Shown here in pieces: positions 37,143 to 46,407 of a stretch of DNA of 64,000 nt (position 1 is the stretch's first letter; each line of letters starts with the position of its first letter). Origin of the DNA: Gemmatimonadota bacterium (GTDB lineage: Bacteria > Gemmatimonadota > Gemmatimonadetes > Longimicrobiales > Gaopeijiaceae); NCBI GenBank assembly GCA_003248075.1, contig QJYK01000088.1, forward strand, positions 1-64,000, given 5' to 3'. The notes beneath the pieces were generated by a model, which made no database searches, had not been told where the DNA came from, and saw only the letters and a list, made by a program, of their open reading frames with translations. Made by a program: the position numbers and the translations under genes.

Positions 37143-38504
37143 TCACGGCAGGTCCGTGACCGTGCCCAGGGCGGCGGCCAGCGCCAGCTCCGACGCCTTG
37201 AGCGTCGACAGCGCGTCCACGCGCGCCGTCCGAGCATCCACGAGGCGGAGGGCGGCGCGAACCACCTCGCCGGTCCCGGCCACACCGGCTCGGACGCGCT
37301 CCTCCTCCTGGGCGACTTCGAGGCTCGCCAGGCGCAGGCTCTCGTCCGCCGCATCCAGTTGCTCACGGGCGGCCTCGCGGCGGAGCAGGGCCCGACGCAC
37401 CTCGAATCGGATCTGCTCCCGGAGGTCCTCGGCGCGCAGCTCCAGCTGGCGTACGCGCGCCTGGTCTTCCCGGACCTCGGCGGACCGCTGGAATCCGTCG
37501 AAGAGCGGCACGCTCACGCGGAACGTCCACGCATACGTGTTCAGCACGTGTCCGAAGCCACGCCCGTAGTAGCCGTCGTCCAAAACAGCGCTGAGCCGGG
37601 GCAGGCGGCCCGCCCTGTCCGCCGACACCGCCTCCTCCGCGGCGACCCGGTACGCCTCCACGGCGCGAAGGTCCCGACGCGACGCGAGCGCACCGGCGAG
37701 CGCATCCTCGCCCTGCGACGCTGCCCCGGCGACGACGCCTTCCAGGTCGTCGACGAGCTGCAGCTCGTCCTCTTCCGAAAGGCGCAGCTCCCGGCGAAGC
37801 GCGAGCTCGGCGGTCTCGGCGCCGTACCGGGCCCCGACGAGCTGTGCCCTCACCGACGCGACCTGGGCCTGGGCCCGGGTCACGTCGAGCTGGATGGCTA
37901 CGCCGGCCTCCAGCTGTCCCCGCGCCACCTGGAGCAGCTCCTTCGCCAGACCCAGGTCCTGCTCCCTGGCGTCCAGGACCGCCCGCGCACGCAGCACCGC
38001 CAGATAGCTCACTCCCGCCGAGGTCGCCGCCCTTTCCTGCATCGCCAGCACCTCGCCCGCCGCCGCGTCGACGTCGGCCGTCGCGCTGCGGCGGCGTCCC
38101 CAGGCGAGCAGGTCGACGATGGGGACCTCCGCGCGAAGCCGCAGATCGGCGGATTTCACGGGGCCGACCACCTCCCCCTCCGGATCGAAGAACGGCTCCT
38201 GACCCGGGATCGTCGGGAAATCCAGTCCGAAGGACGCGGTGTTGAAGGTGCGGGCGCCGCGCACGAGGTCCGCCCCGAGATCGGGGAAGAGCGCAGCGGT
38301 TCGTTGCCTGAGACGCGCCTCCGCTCCGAGGACACGGCTGCGCGCCTCCTCGACGGACGAGTTGCGCTCGGCTGCGAGTCGCGCCGCATCACCCAGCGTC
38401 AGTCGGTAGGGGCCACCGCCCTGTGCCAGTCCGGCTCGCGGCAGGAAGACCAGCAGCGCAAGCGCGACGCTCACCCGCGCCACCGACCACTGCGTCCCGA
38501 TCAT
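37143..38504 (-). CDS. TolC-family outer membrane efflux protein
   Basis: Signal peptide; LTLGDAARLAAERNSSVEEARSRVLGAEARLRQRTAALFPDL; repeat architecture. Confidence 0.9.
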   Translation of the reverse strand: MIGTQWSVARVSVALALLVFLPRAGLAQGGGPYRLTLGDAARLAAERNSSVEEARSRVLGAEARLRQRTAALFPDLGADLVRGARTFNTASFGLDFPTIPGQEPFFDPEGEVVGPVKSADLRLRAEVPIVDLLAWGRRRSATADVDAAAGEVLAMQERAATSAGVSYLAVLRARAVLDAREQDLGLAKELLQVARGQLEAGVAIQLDVTRAQAQVASVRAQLVGARYGAETAELALRRELRLSEEDELQLVDDLEGVVAGAASQGEDALAGALASRRDLRAVEAYRVAAEEAVSADRAGRLPRLSAVLDDGYYGRGFGHVLNTYAWTFRVSVPLFDGFQRSAEVREDQARVRQLELRAEDLREQIRFEVRRALLRREAAREQLDAADESLRLASLEVAQEEERVRAGVAGTGEVVRAALRLVDARTARVDALSTLKASELALAAALGTVTDLP

Positions 38505-39184
38505 CGCGACCCTCCAGTGGTGAACCCGCCGGCCGCACCCAGGGCATGGAAGACGAACTCGCTCACCTCCTGCACGAGGGTGTCGTCGCTCCGCCCGCGG
38601 ATCGGTGCGTAGAAGTCCCTGCGGTTCGCCCACAGGGCGTGCTGAAGGAGAAGCCCGACCACCATGCGCGCCGCGACCAGCGGATCTACCTGGCGGAAGG
38701 CGCCCCCCTGCATGCCATCCGTGACGATCGCCGCGATCAGGCCGGTGACCTTGCCCGAGATCTCCGCAGCGTAGAAGCGGGCGAGCTCGGGAAACTGCTG
38801 CAGCTCGGCATGGATGAGCCGATGCAGCTTGTCGAAGCCGGGGCGGCGCAGGTCGGACCAAAGCGCCGTGATGAATCGGGCGAGGCGCTCGCGAGGCTCG
38901 CCGGGGGGCGCGGCGGACGACAGGCTAGCCAGCAGGCTCCCCACCCGGGTCCGGATGGCCTCTCGAAAGAGCTCCTCCTTGCCGCTGAAATAGAGGTAGA
39001 GCGTGCCCTTCGAGACACCTGCCCTGTAAGCGATGTCCTCCACCCGCGCCCCGGCGAGCCCCTGCTCCTGGAAAACCTCCAGAGCCGCGTCGAGGATCTC
39101 TGCAGGGCGCTCGGTCGGGCGTCGTCGCCAGCGGGGTGGAGAGGCTTCGGGCAGGGACACGGGCGGCACCGAACAGCGGGACAA
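38501..39184 (-). CDS. TetR-family transcriptional regulator
   Basis: ILDAALEVFQEQGLAGARVEDIAYRAGVSKGTLYLYFSGKEELFREAI. Confidence 0.93.
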   Translation of the reverse strand: MSRCSVPPVSLPEASPPRWRRRPTERPAEILDAALEVFQEQGLAGARVEDIAYRAGVSKGTLYLYFSGKEELFREAIRTRVGSLLASLSSAAPPGEPRERLARFITALWSDLRRPGFDKLHRLIHAELQQFPELARFYAAEISGKVTGLIAAIVTDGMQGGAFRQVDPLVAARMVVGLLLQHALWANRRDFYAPIRGRSDDTLVQEVSEFVFHALGAAGGFTTGGSR

Positions 39185-39190
39185 TTAATG

Positions 39191-39204
39191 ACTGACCGGA
39201 CAGT
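39191..39204. promoter_or_regulatory. Putative TetR operator
   Basis: ACTGACCGGACAGT, near-palindrome (one mismatched pair), 7 bp upstream of the TetR start. Confidence 0.55.
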
Positions 39205-39372
39205 AAGTTAATCCGCTGCGGCCGACCCGCCAGTCCCTTCCGGGTCGGTCCGGGTACGTCCGAGCCTGGCCACCGGATCGCGGACCGGCACGCGGGTTGC
39301 CTATGTCCCCTGGGTCGCGGGGCGCGAGATCGCACGCGGCGAAAGACCACGGATCGCTCGGAGGATGGGGTG

Positions 39373-41079
39373 ATGGAGACCCGGAAGCGCCCAGTTGCCG
39401 AGGCTCTTTGCCTCTTGCTGCTACTCGCCGCGGCGGGCTGCGGAGACGACGGCCTGAAGCCCGACGGACCCGCGCCGTCCCTTCTGTCCGTCAGCCCCGC
39501 CGTCGGGACCGTAGGAACAGAATTGCGCCTCGGCGGCAACGATTTCCGGCCGGGCGCCTCCGTGCTGGTCGGGGGGACCCCTTCGGGCACGGTGGACGTG
39601 GTGGGTTCCACGGAAACGTTCGCGCTCGTCCCGGAAGGGGTGGTGGAGGGGACCACCTACGACGTGGAGATCCGCAACTCCGACGGGACCAGCTTCAAGA
39701 TGCCGGCGGCGTTCACTGCGGTCGCTCCGCACCTCTCCTTCGTGAACAGCGCCACGAAGCCCTCCGGCAACACCGGCAGCACCGTGATCGTCGAGGGGGA
39801 CGCCTTCGGTGACGTGCGCGGCGACGGCCAGATCCTCTTCTCGGACGGCGTGGGCGGAACGATCGCCGCGACCATCGCCGCCGCGGAGGACTGGACGAAC
39901 ACGTTCATCGTCACGACGGTGCCCAGCGGGGCCCAGACCGGGCCGATCACGGTTTCGACCGCCACCGGGACCAGCGAGAGCCTCCCGTTCACGGTGACCC
40001 AGAACGCCGTGTTCAGTCCGTCCGCGATCCACTGGACCGAAACCTCGGCCATGCCCGGGGGCGTGAGCGGACATGCCGCGTTGTACGTGCCGGTCGAGGA
40101 CCCCACCGGGGTCACGGTGCAACGGGTGTACGTGGTCGGCGGCGTCGGCCAGGGAGGAGCCGTGTCCGGCGACGTCCTGCAGGCCGAGATCCTCGCCTCG
40201 GGGGGCGTCGATACCTGGGAGAGCCTGACCGGCCTGTCCGCTCCACGAGCCTTCGCCGAGGCGGTCGCCGCGACCCCGTTCAACTCGAAGGTCCCCGGAG
40301 CGGGACGGCTGTTCGTCATCGGCGGCGTGGACGGGACGGGGGCACCCACCACCACGGTGTCCGTGTTGGTGCTCGATTCGCTGGGTGCCGTGACCACGGT
40401 GACGTCGGCCACTCCCCTACCCGTAGCCCTCCGCTCTGCGGGCGCTGTCGTGTTCCGGAGCCAGGTGTACGTGGCTGGCGGCGCGACCACCGACGACCAA
40501 CCGGTCGCCACGGTGTACCGGGCGGCGATCGACACCCTGGGCGCGCTAGGCCCGTGGGTGGAGCTCCCGAGCCTGCCCTCCGCTCGCGCCACGCACGGCT
40601 TCCAGGTGTTCGGTGGCGTGCTCTACGCCGTGGGCGGCGACTCGAGCCCGGTCGCCCCCGGGGACCCGGCCACCAACCAGCAGGGGCGCCTGGATCAGGT
40701 CGCGTTCGCGAAGATCAACCTACGCACCGGAGACCTCGCGGGCCCGTGGACCGTCAACGGCGCGAGCCTGGGCAAGGTGCGTGCGAAGCACTCGGCCCTG
40801 GCGGCGGGAGGCAACATGTTCGTGTCCGCGGGCCTGTACTCGGCCGCCCAGCAAGGGTCGAGCGAGAACACCTACGCACAGATCAACGCCGACGGAACCG
40901 TGGGATCCTTCGGCGGAGCCACCGGCTCGAACACGCTCCTCTCGGCCGGAGCCGGCAACCTCTTCAACCACGCGGCGATCGCCTACATCGACGCGGACGG
41001 AGTCGCGCACGTGATGGTTCTCGGCGGCGAGAGCGTCAACGCTCCCGGCACCCGATCGGGCAAGGTGTTCTACTACTGA
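39373..41079 (+). CDS. IPT/TIG + kelch-like propeller lipoprotein
   Basis: Lipobox LLLAAAGC; PSLLSVSPAVGTVGTELRLGGNDFRPGASVLVGG; repeats RVYVVGGVGQGG, RLFVIGGVDGTG, QVYVAGGATTDD, VLYAVGGDSSPV. Confidence 0.78.
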   Translation: METRKRPVAEALCLLLLLAAAGCGDDGLKPDGPAPSLLSVSPAVGTVGTELRLGGNDFRPGASVLVGGTPSGTVDVVGSTETFALVPEGVVEGTTYDVEIRNSDGTSFKMPAAFTAVAPHLSFVNSATKPSGNTGSTVIVEGDAFGDVRGDGQILFSDGVGGTIAATIAAAEDWTNTFIVTTVPSGAQTGPITVSTATGTSESLPFTVTQNAVFSPSAIHWTETSAMPGGVSGHAALYVPVEDPTGVTVQRVYVVGGVGQGGAVSGDVLQAEILASGGVDTWESLTGLSAPRAFAEAVAATPFNSKVPGAGRLFVIGGVDGTGAPTTTVSVLVLDSLGAVTTVTSATPLPVALRSAGAVVFRSQVYVAGGATTDDQPVATVYRAAIDTLGALGPWVELPSLPSARATHGFQVFGGVLYAVGGDSSPVAPGDPATNQQGRLDQVAFAKINLRTGDLAGPWTVNGASLGKVRAKHSALAAGGNMFVSAGLYSAAQQGSSENTYAQINADGTVGSFGGATGSNTLLSAGAGNLFNHAAIAYIDADGVAHVMVLGGESVNAPGTRSGKVFYY

Positions 41080-41138
41080 CCCAGCCGCGCCCGGGCGAGC
41101 CCTCAGGGGGAGCTCTGCACGAGTAGGGCTTCCTAACG

Positions 41139-43865
41139 TCAATCCGACCGGAGCGCGCGCATCGGGTCGATCCGGGTCGCCCGACGCGCCGGCATCCAGG
41201 AGGCCAGCAGGCCGACCGCGAGGAGTCCGGCGGACGCGCCGACGAACGCGGCAGGGTCGAGAGGCTCCACGCCGAACAGCAGGCTCTCGAGGAACGGCGT
41301 CAGCCACCAGGCCCCGAGCAACCCGAGCAGGACCCCGCCCGCGGTCACCGACATGCCCTGGCGCACGATCAACGTCAACAGGGATCGGCTGTCCGCGCCG
41401 AGCGATGCGCGCAGTCCGATCTCACGGGTGCGGCGCGCCACGCTGAACGCGAGGACCCCGTACAGGCCGGCCCCCACGAGCAAGAGGGCGACCGCAGCGA
41501 AGACCGTGAGGAGCAACGACACCACACGTGGACGGGCGGTCACGTGCGCGAGCCGGTCCTCGAGCATCCTGGGATCGGTGAGCGCGACGTTGGGGTTCAG
41601 GGAGGACAGCGCGGCGCGGATGGGCCGAACCGCGCCGAGCGGGTCCCCCCCGACTCGGACGAGGAGGCCCGACGCGAGCTGCGGAGCCTGGCGCACGGCC
41701 AGGAATCCCTGAAGCTCCGCAGGCCCGCCGGGGCGCATGTACTCCAGGTCGTCCACCACACCGACCACCCTGGTTCCCCCCATGTAGCCCGGCCACGGCA
41801 GCTGGATGGTTCGGCCCAGGGGGCTGCCATCCGGGAAGAGCGCGCTCGCCGCGGAGCGGTTCAGGACCACGACGCGTTCCGTCTCCTGGCCGTCCGTGGC
41901 GGCGATCGTGCGTCCCTCCGACAGGCGTGCGCCCAATAGCTCGAGGTATCCCTCGGACGCGGGCTGCAGGCGGATCCAGGTGTGCATCTCGGGGGTGAGA
42001 TCGGGCCGTCCCTCCGATCCCATCACGATCGTGCGGTAGGTCGGCCCCTCCATCGGGACCTCCCCCAACGCCGCATCCGCCACCCCGGGGAGGGATCGAA
42101 CCGCCTCGAGGAAGCTCGGATGGAATACGACCGGATCCACACCGGCCTCACGGTCCGCCGCGGTGAGCGTGTACGTCGCCGTCAGCAAGCCCGCGGGCTC
42201 GAAGCCGAGATCCACCGCCTGCAGACGGTCGACGCTCCGCAGGGTGAGCGCGGCCCCGGTGAGCAGCACCACGGCCAGCCCTACCTGAACGACGACCAAT
42301 CCACCGCGGAGGGGGTCGTGTCGCCCGCCCCGTCGGCGACCCACCGATCCACCGCCTGCGCGGAGCGTCGAGCCGGGGTCGGTGCGGGCTGCCTGCCACG
42401 CCGGCGCGATTCCGCACAGCACGCCTACCGAGACGGTGAGCAGGAGCGCGAAGCCGAGAACGCTCCAGTCCAGGGAGAGCTCCCCCGGGTCGAGATACTG
42501 CAGGCTGCGTCCCCCCTGGGTGCCGACCGCGTCCGTCAGCCATCCACCCAGCACGCCCATGCCGACCCGTGCGAGGAGCACGCCGGTCGCACCCCCGATC
42601 GCCGCCAGGGTGAGGGACTCGGCCAGGAGTTGCCCGAGCAACCTGCCACGTCCGGCACCCAGCGAAGCACGCACCGCGGCCTCCACCCGTCGACCCGCCC
42701 CCCTCGCCAGCATCAGCGCGGCGAGGTTGGCGGTCGCGGCGAGGAGCATCAGGGACACGGCGCCGAACAGAGCGAGCATGGACGTGCGCGCCAGCGGATT
42801 GACCCGGGCCTCCAGGAACGGGACCACATCGGCTCCAGCGCGCAGCCGGGACGCCCCTGGAGGGGGTGGAAAGCGCTCCAGGATCGTGGCGCCGAAGCGC
42901 TGCGCTTCGGCGCGGGCCACCTCCAGCTCGACGCCCGGCATCAAGCGACCGACCACGTGGAAATACTGTTTCCACGGGTCTTCGAGCGCCTGGTCGTCCT
43001 CGAGGGCCCGCAGGGAGGACGCAGGCACCCAGACGTCGACGCCCCCCGTGAGACCTCCGAAGCCCGCCGGAAGCACTCCCAGGATCCGGAAGTCGACCCG
43101 ATCGAGGGTGATCGAGCTCCCGATCGCCTCGAGGGCACCGCCGAGCCGGTCGTGCCAGAACGCCTCGCCGATCACGGCGACCCTCGTTGGGGCGCCCTGG
43201 TCCTCTTCTTCCGAGGAGAAGACGCGCCCGAGGGACGCTTGGACTCCCAAGAGGGAGAAGTACGCCGGGGAGACCACTTCCACAGACACGATCGCCGCGT
43301 CGCCGAGGTCGGTGAGCGTGAGGGTGCGATCGCCGTAGGCGGCCGGCTGCACGACCGCGCGCGATTCGGCCCGGTAGGCCTCGAATCGGGCGTACGACCA
43401 CATGCTGGGCTGCAGCTCGCTCTCCGGCATCGCGAAGAGGTTGTCCACGACCACGATCCGTTCCGGATCGGGGTACGGCGGCGCCGAAAGCACCGCCTCT
43501 TCGAGCAAGGAATAGAGTGCGGTGCTTCCTCCGATGCCCAGCGTCAGGAGCGTGATCGCCGCCAGCGTGAAGCCGGGGCTACGCGCGAGTCCCCGAAGCG
43601 TGAGCCGCAGATCACTCACAAAAGTCTCCATCGTCCACCCCTCCATCCGCTCCCAGGTTGCGTGCCAGATCGCCCCTGTCAGGAAGGCCGCGAGCCTCAC
43701 CGGTCGGTCGCCGCGGGTCCTGAGCTGCCAGAGCTCGCCCTCCCATTCCATCCCCCAGGCCCGGCGGCGGCCTTCCGGGACCAACCCCGCGACCCGCCCG
43801 AGCATCCAGCGCGCCAGTCGTGTGGCCCGATCGCCAGGCCAGACGGGACCGGAGCCGGCGCTCAT
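41139..43865 (-). CDS. ADOP-type MacB-like ABC permease (duplicated FtsX-like)
   Basis: LRLTLRGLARSPGFTLAAITLLTLGIGGSTALYSLLEEAVL; ILGVLPAGF; AFSVARRTREIGLRASLGA; RRATRIDPMRALRSD. Confidence 0.93.
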   Translation of the reverse strand: MSAGSGPVWPGDRATRLARWMLGRVAGLVPEGRRRAWGMEWEGELWQLRTRGDRPVRLAAFLTGAIWHATWERMEGWTMETFVSDLRLTLRGLARSPGFTLAAITLLTLGIGGSTALYSLLEEAVLSAPPYPDPERIVVVDNLFAMPESELQPSMWSYARFEAYRAESRAVVQPAAYGDRTLTLTDLGDAAIVSVEVVSPAYFSLLGVQASLGRVFSSEEEDQGAPTRVAVIGEAFWHDRLGGALEAIGSSITLDRVDFRILGVLPAGFGGLTGGVDVWVPASSLRALEDDQALEDPWKQYFHVVGRLMPGVELEVARAEAQRFGATILERFPPPPGASRLRAGADVVPFLEARVNPLARTSMLALFGAVSLMLLAATANLAALMLARGAGRRVEAAVRASLGAGRGRLLGQLLAESLTLAAIGGATGVLLARVGMGVLGGWLTDAVGTQGGRSLQYLDPGELSLDWSVLGFALLLTVSVGVLCGIAPAWQAARTDPGSTLRAGGGSVGRRRGGRHDPLRGGLVVVQVGLAVVLLTGAALTLRSVDRLQAVDLGFEPAGLLTATYTLTAADREAGVDPVVFHPSFLEAVRSLPGVADAALGEVPMEGPTYRTIVMGSEGRPDLTPEMHTWIRLQPASEGYLELLGARLSEGRTIAATDGQETERVVVLNRSAASALFPDGSPLGRTIQLPWPGYMGGTRVVGVVDDLEYMRPGGPAELQGFLAVRQAPQLASGLLVRVGGDPLGAVRPIRAALSSLNPNVALTDPRMLEDRLAHVTARPRVVSLLLTVFAAVALLLVGAGLYGVLAFSVARRTREIGLRASLGADSRSLLTLIVRQGMSVTAGGVLLGLLGAWWLTPFLESLLFGVEPLDPAAFVGASAGLLAVGLLASWMPARRATRIDPMRALRSD

Positions 43866-43878
43866 GGTCCGTCCCCGC

Positions 43879-44196
43879 TCACGCCGAGGCGCCGGGCGCG
43901 GGCGGGCCGAACAGGCCCCGCGCCAGCTCCCCATAATGCACGAGCGCCTCGTCGAGCGCGCGATCCCCTGCACCGGTCAACTCGTAGTAGCGACGCCTCG
44001 GGCGGCGCTCCTCCTCGGCCAGGTCCGCTTCCTCCCAGCGACCCCGGACGAGGTCGCGCGACTCGAGGCGCCGCAGCGCCGTGTACACGGTGCCGGGATG
44101 GAGGTCCGTTCGCTGCGTGATGTCCAGCCCGTAGCGGGCCCCCCGGCGCAGGGTGGCCAGGATCACGGTGGTCGTCATTCCGAGCGGTCGGCTCAT
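43879..44196 (-). CDS. PadR-family transcriptional regulator
   Basis: YGLDITQRTDLHPGTVYTALRRLESRDLVRGRWEE; RRRYYELTGAGDRAL. Confidence 0.93.
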   Translation of the reverse strand: MSRPLGMTTTVILATLRRGARYGLDITQRTDLHPGTVYTALRRLESRDLVRGRWEEADLAEEERRPRRRYYELTGAGDRALDEALVHYGELARGLFGPPAPGASA

Positions 44197-44228
44197 GGAC
44201 GGTCGATTCGTGTGCGCGGGTGACTATG

Positions 44229-44246
44229 TAGTAGTGAGTACTACTA
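44229..44246. promoter_or_regulatory. Putative PadR operator
   Basis: TAGTAGT-GAGT-ACTACTA, perfect 7-bp inverted repeat 33 bp upstream of padR start. Confidence 0.6.
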
Positions 44247-44368
44247 ATCGCTCACACCCTGGACCGCAAGCCCGGCGAGCGGGAGCGCGGGCGTTGCCTC
44301 CTCGGAGCCTTGCCGTCATCCTCTCAGGTGTCCGTTTCGCCGTCAGCCCCACGGGAGCCACCCAGCGA

Positions 44369-45289
44369 ATGAAGCCCTCCGTTGTCGCCTTATCGATGCT
44401 CCTGGCCGCTTCCGCCGGCACCGTGAGGGCGGACGCCCAGATCCGTGGAAGCGAGCGCTCCTCCCTCACGCAGACGATCGACGGCACCGATCTCCGGATC
44501 GAGTACTACCGCCCCCGTATGCGCGGGCGGGAGAAGGCGTTCGGCGACGGCGGCATCGTATGGGAGCACGTCTGGACACCCGGGGCCAATTGGGCGACCA
44601 AGTTCTCCTTCCAGAAGCCCGTCACGTTCGCGGGCACCGCCGTGCCGGCGGGTACCTACTCGATCTGGTTCCAGACCGACGAGCACTTCGTCCCCGTCGA
44701 GCTCTTCTTCGAGCCGGATACGCTGATCTTCCACCTGGCGGGACCGGCGCGCGCGGAGGATCAGATCCGCATCCCGCTCACCGTCGAGGAGGCACCCTTC
44801 AGGGAGGTCCTGACCTGGGACTTCGAGGACATCCGCAGCGATGGAGGCACCCTGACGATGCGATGGGGCACCAGCCGCGTCGCCATCGACGTCGAGGTCG
44901 AGCCGAGCATGAGGCTCACGACCACGCCGGAGGAGGCCGCCCCCGCGCTCGGGATCTACCAGGCGACCATGATGGGTCCTGGCGGTTCGGCGGGTCCCCC
45001 GTTCACGATCACGGTCCGCCGAACGGACGACGGGATCCTGCACGCGGACTGGGAGGAGGTGGCCGAGGGGCCGGATGGCATGGGCGCCTTCCTGAACGCC
45101 CTCGACATGTGGCTGCTCCCGGGAGGGGCAGAGGGCTGGTTCGTGCCAGCGGAGGCGTACGACGGTGAGCTCTGGGAGACCTGGGCGGGGTCGTTCTTCG
45201 AGTTCGAGGTGACGGGCGGAGCGAGCCCCTCGTTCGTCCTGCGGGACGACAGCGACAACGTCATGGCGCGGGGGTCGCGCAAGCAATGA
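44369..45289 (+). CDS. DUF2911 domain protein, secreted
   Basis: LRIEYYRPRMRGREKAFGDGGIVWEHVWTPGANWATKFSFQKPVTFAGTAVPAGTYSIWF. Confidence 0.88.
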   Translation: MKPSVVALSMLLAASAGTVRADAQIRGSERSSLTQTIDGTDLRIEYYRPRMRGREKAFGDGGIVWEHVWTPGANWATKFSFQKPVTFAGTAVPAGTYSIWFQTDEHFVPVELFFEPDTLIFHLAGPARAEDQIRIPLTVEEAPFREVLTWDFEDIRSDGGTLTMRWGTSRVAIDVEVEPSMRLTTTPEEAAPALGIYQATMMGPGGSAGPPFTITVRRTDDGILHADWEEVAEGPDGMGAFLNALDMWLLPGGAEGWFVPAEAYDGELWETWAGSFFEFEVTGGASPSFVLRDDSDNVMARGSRKQ

Positions 45290-45295
45290 CTCCGA

Positions 45296-45505
45296 TCAAT
45301 ACATGGAGATCAGGAGCGTCGAGAGCCCGCTGATCCCGAAGCCGAGGAGCCCGATGTCTCGCTGGATCAGGCGACGGCGCTTGAGACGGCTCTCCTTCAG
45401 GACGGCATTGGCTCCGAAGGCGAGACCCAGCACGGGAGAGACGAGCGGAACTGGCACCATGAACGGCAGCGCTCCGAGGAGTACCGACAAGACCGCGGAG
45501 AACAC
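45296..45505 (-). CDS. Small integral membrane protein (69 aa)
   Basis: AGGAGG-N5-GTG start; VFSAVLSVLLGALPFMVPVPLVSPVLGLAFGANAVLKESRLKRRRLIQRDIGLLGFGISGLSTLLISMY (two TMs). Confidence 0.65.
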   Translation of the reverse strand: MFSAVLSVLLGALPFMVPVPLVSPVLGLAFGANAVLKESRLKRRRLIQRDIGLLGFGISGLSTLLISMY

Positions 45506-45520
45506 AGGTGCCTCCTGCCA

Positions 45521-45572
45521 GGGGGGGGGTGCCAACCCGCCCCGTCCTCGAGGGAGGGGGCGGGTGGTGGGG
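45521..45572 (+). repeat. G9 homopolymer plus canonical G-quadruplex motif
   Basis: G9 at 45521-45529; GGGAGGGGGCGGGTGGTGGGG at 45552-45572. Confidence 0.6.
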
Positions 45573-45702
45573 TCCGCCGACCACGCGGAAGTCGGGCGCT
45601 TCCCGCGAGCCTGGGGGGGACCGTCGACGAACCCGTGAACGGTTGATGGCAACAAGGGTGCCCCCAGCGCGCGCCAGGCGTCCACCCGCCTCCGGTCGAC
45701 CA

Positions 45703-45743
45703 TGCTTCGACATTTTGTGACAACGACTTAGGGTGCTTCGACA
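45703..45743. repeat. Direct repeat TGCTTCGACA x2 with 31-bp period
   Basis: Identical 10-mers at 45703-45712 and 45734-45743. Confidence 0.55.
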
Positions 45744-45755
45744 CCCCTGAAGAAG

Positions 45756-45772
45756 GGGGGTCGACGACCCCC
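45756..45772. repeat. 17-bp palindrome GGGGGTCGACGACCCCC
   Basis: Exact inverted repeat GGGGGTCG-A-CGACCCCC. Confidence 0.6.
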
Positions 45773-45822
45773 GCCTGGACCCCCCTCCGGACCCCCCGTT
45801 TTGACGCGCCCGCTCTGCACAC

Positions 45823-45840
45823 TGTGGTGCCTCCACCACA
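45823..45840. repeat. Hairpin TGTGGTG-CCTC-CACCACA
   Basis: Perfect 7-bp stem, 4-nt loop, 20 bp before the pseudogene ATG. Confidence 0.55.
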
Positions 45841-45859
45841 AGAAACATATGGTTCCCAC

Positions 45860-46407
45860 ATGTCTCCCTATCCGGCCCCCTCCGTTCATGACGTCGTGGT
45901 CCTGGGAGGCGGCCCGGCCGTAGCGTCCGCAGCTGCGCTCCTGGCCGGATGGGGTCATGACGTGGCCCTGGTCACGCGGGCGGCCCCGCCCGCACCCCTC
46001 GATCTCGCCGTCGGCACGGCGCCTCCTCGAACTCGTCGAAGTGCTCCCGCACATGGAGGCCGAGGCCTTTCCGCAAGACGCCGGCAACACCGTCTGGTGG
46101 GCGAGCTTGTCCTTCTCGGCACCGCTCGTCGCGCGTCCATCGAGGAGTACCCGCAGCCGACGGACGCACGGGTCCCGATGGCTCGTCGAAGAGGAGGCGC
46201 ATCGGACGCGCCGACACGTCGACGTCGACCCTCGCCCCGGTACGACGCTGGCGCCTCGGCGCCGGAGACCCTTGGCGCGACCAGACGCTCGTCGAGAGCT
46301 ACGTGGACCTCTGGGCCTGCCCGTCGTCACTCTACGCCTCGAGCGGGTTCGGAGGGCCCGGCTTCCTGCCGGTAGCGGGGTCGTTCATCGACCCGGTCGT
46401 CCTGTAG
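45860..46407 (+). pseudogene. Decayed FAD-dependent halogenase/monooxygenase-like gene
   Basis: Frame 2: HDVVVLGGGPAVASAAALLAGWGHDVALVTRAAPPAPLDLAV; frame 0: SARRLLELVEVLPHMEAEAFPQDAGNTVWWA; frame 1: PWRDQTLVESYVDLWA...GFGGPGFLPVAGSFIDPVVL*. Three frames, too short for an intact enzyme. Confidence 0.72.

Noticed and set aside
36009-38612. 867-aa plus-strand ORF
   Set aside because: Antisense to HlyD and TolC genes; no domain signature.
41982-44120. 712-aa plus-strand ORF
   Set aside because: Antisense to the ADOP permease and PadR; no domain signature.
45728-46330. 200-aa minus-strand ORF over the decayed halogenase-like region
   Set aside because: Low-complexity Arg/Ser/Gly composition; the plus-strand fragments match a recognisable enzyme family in order.
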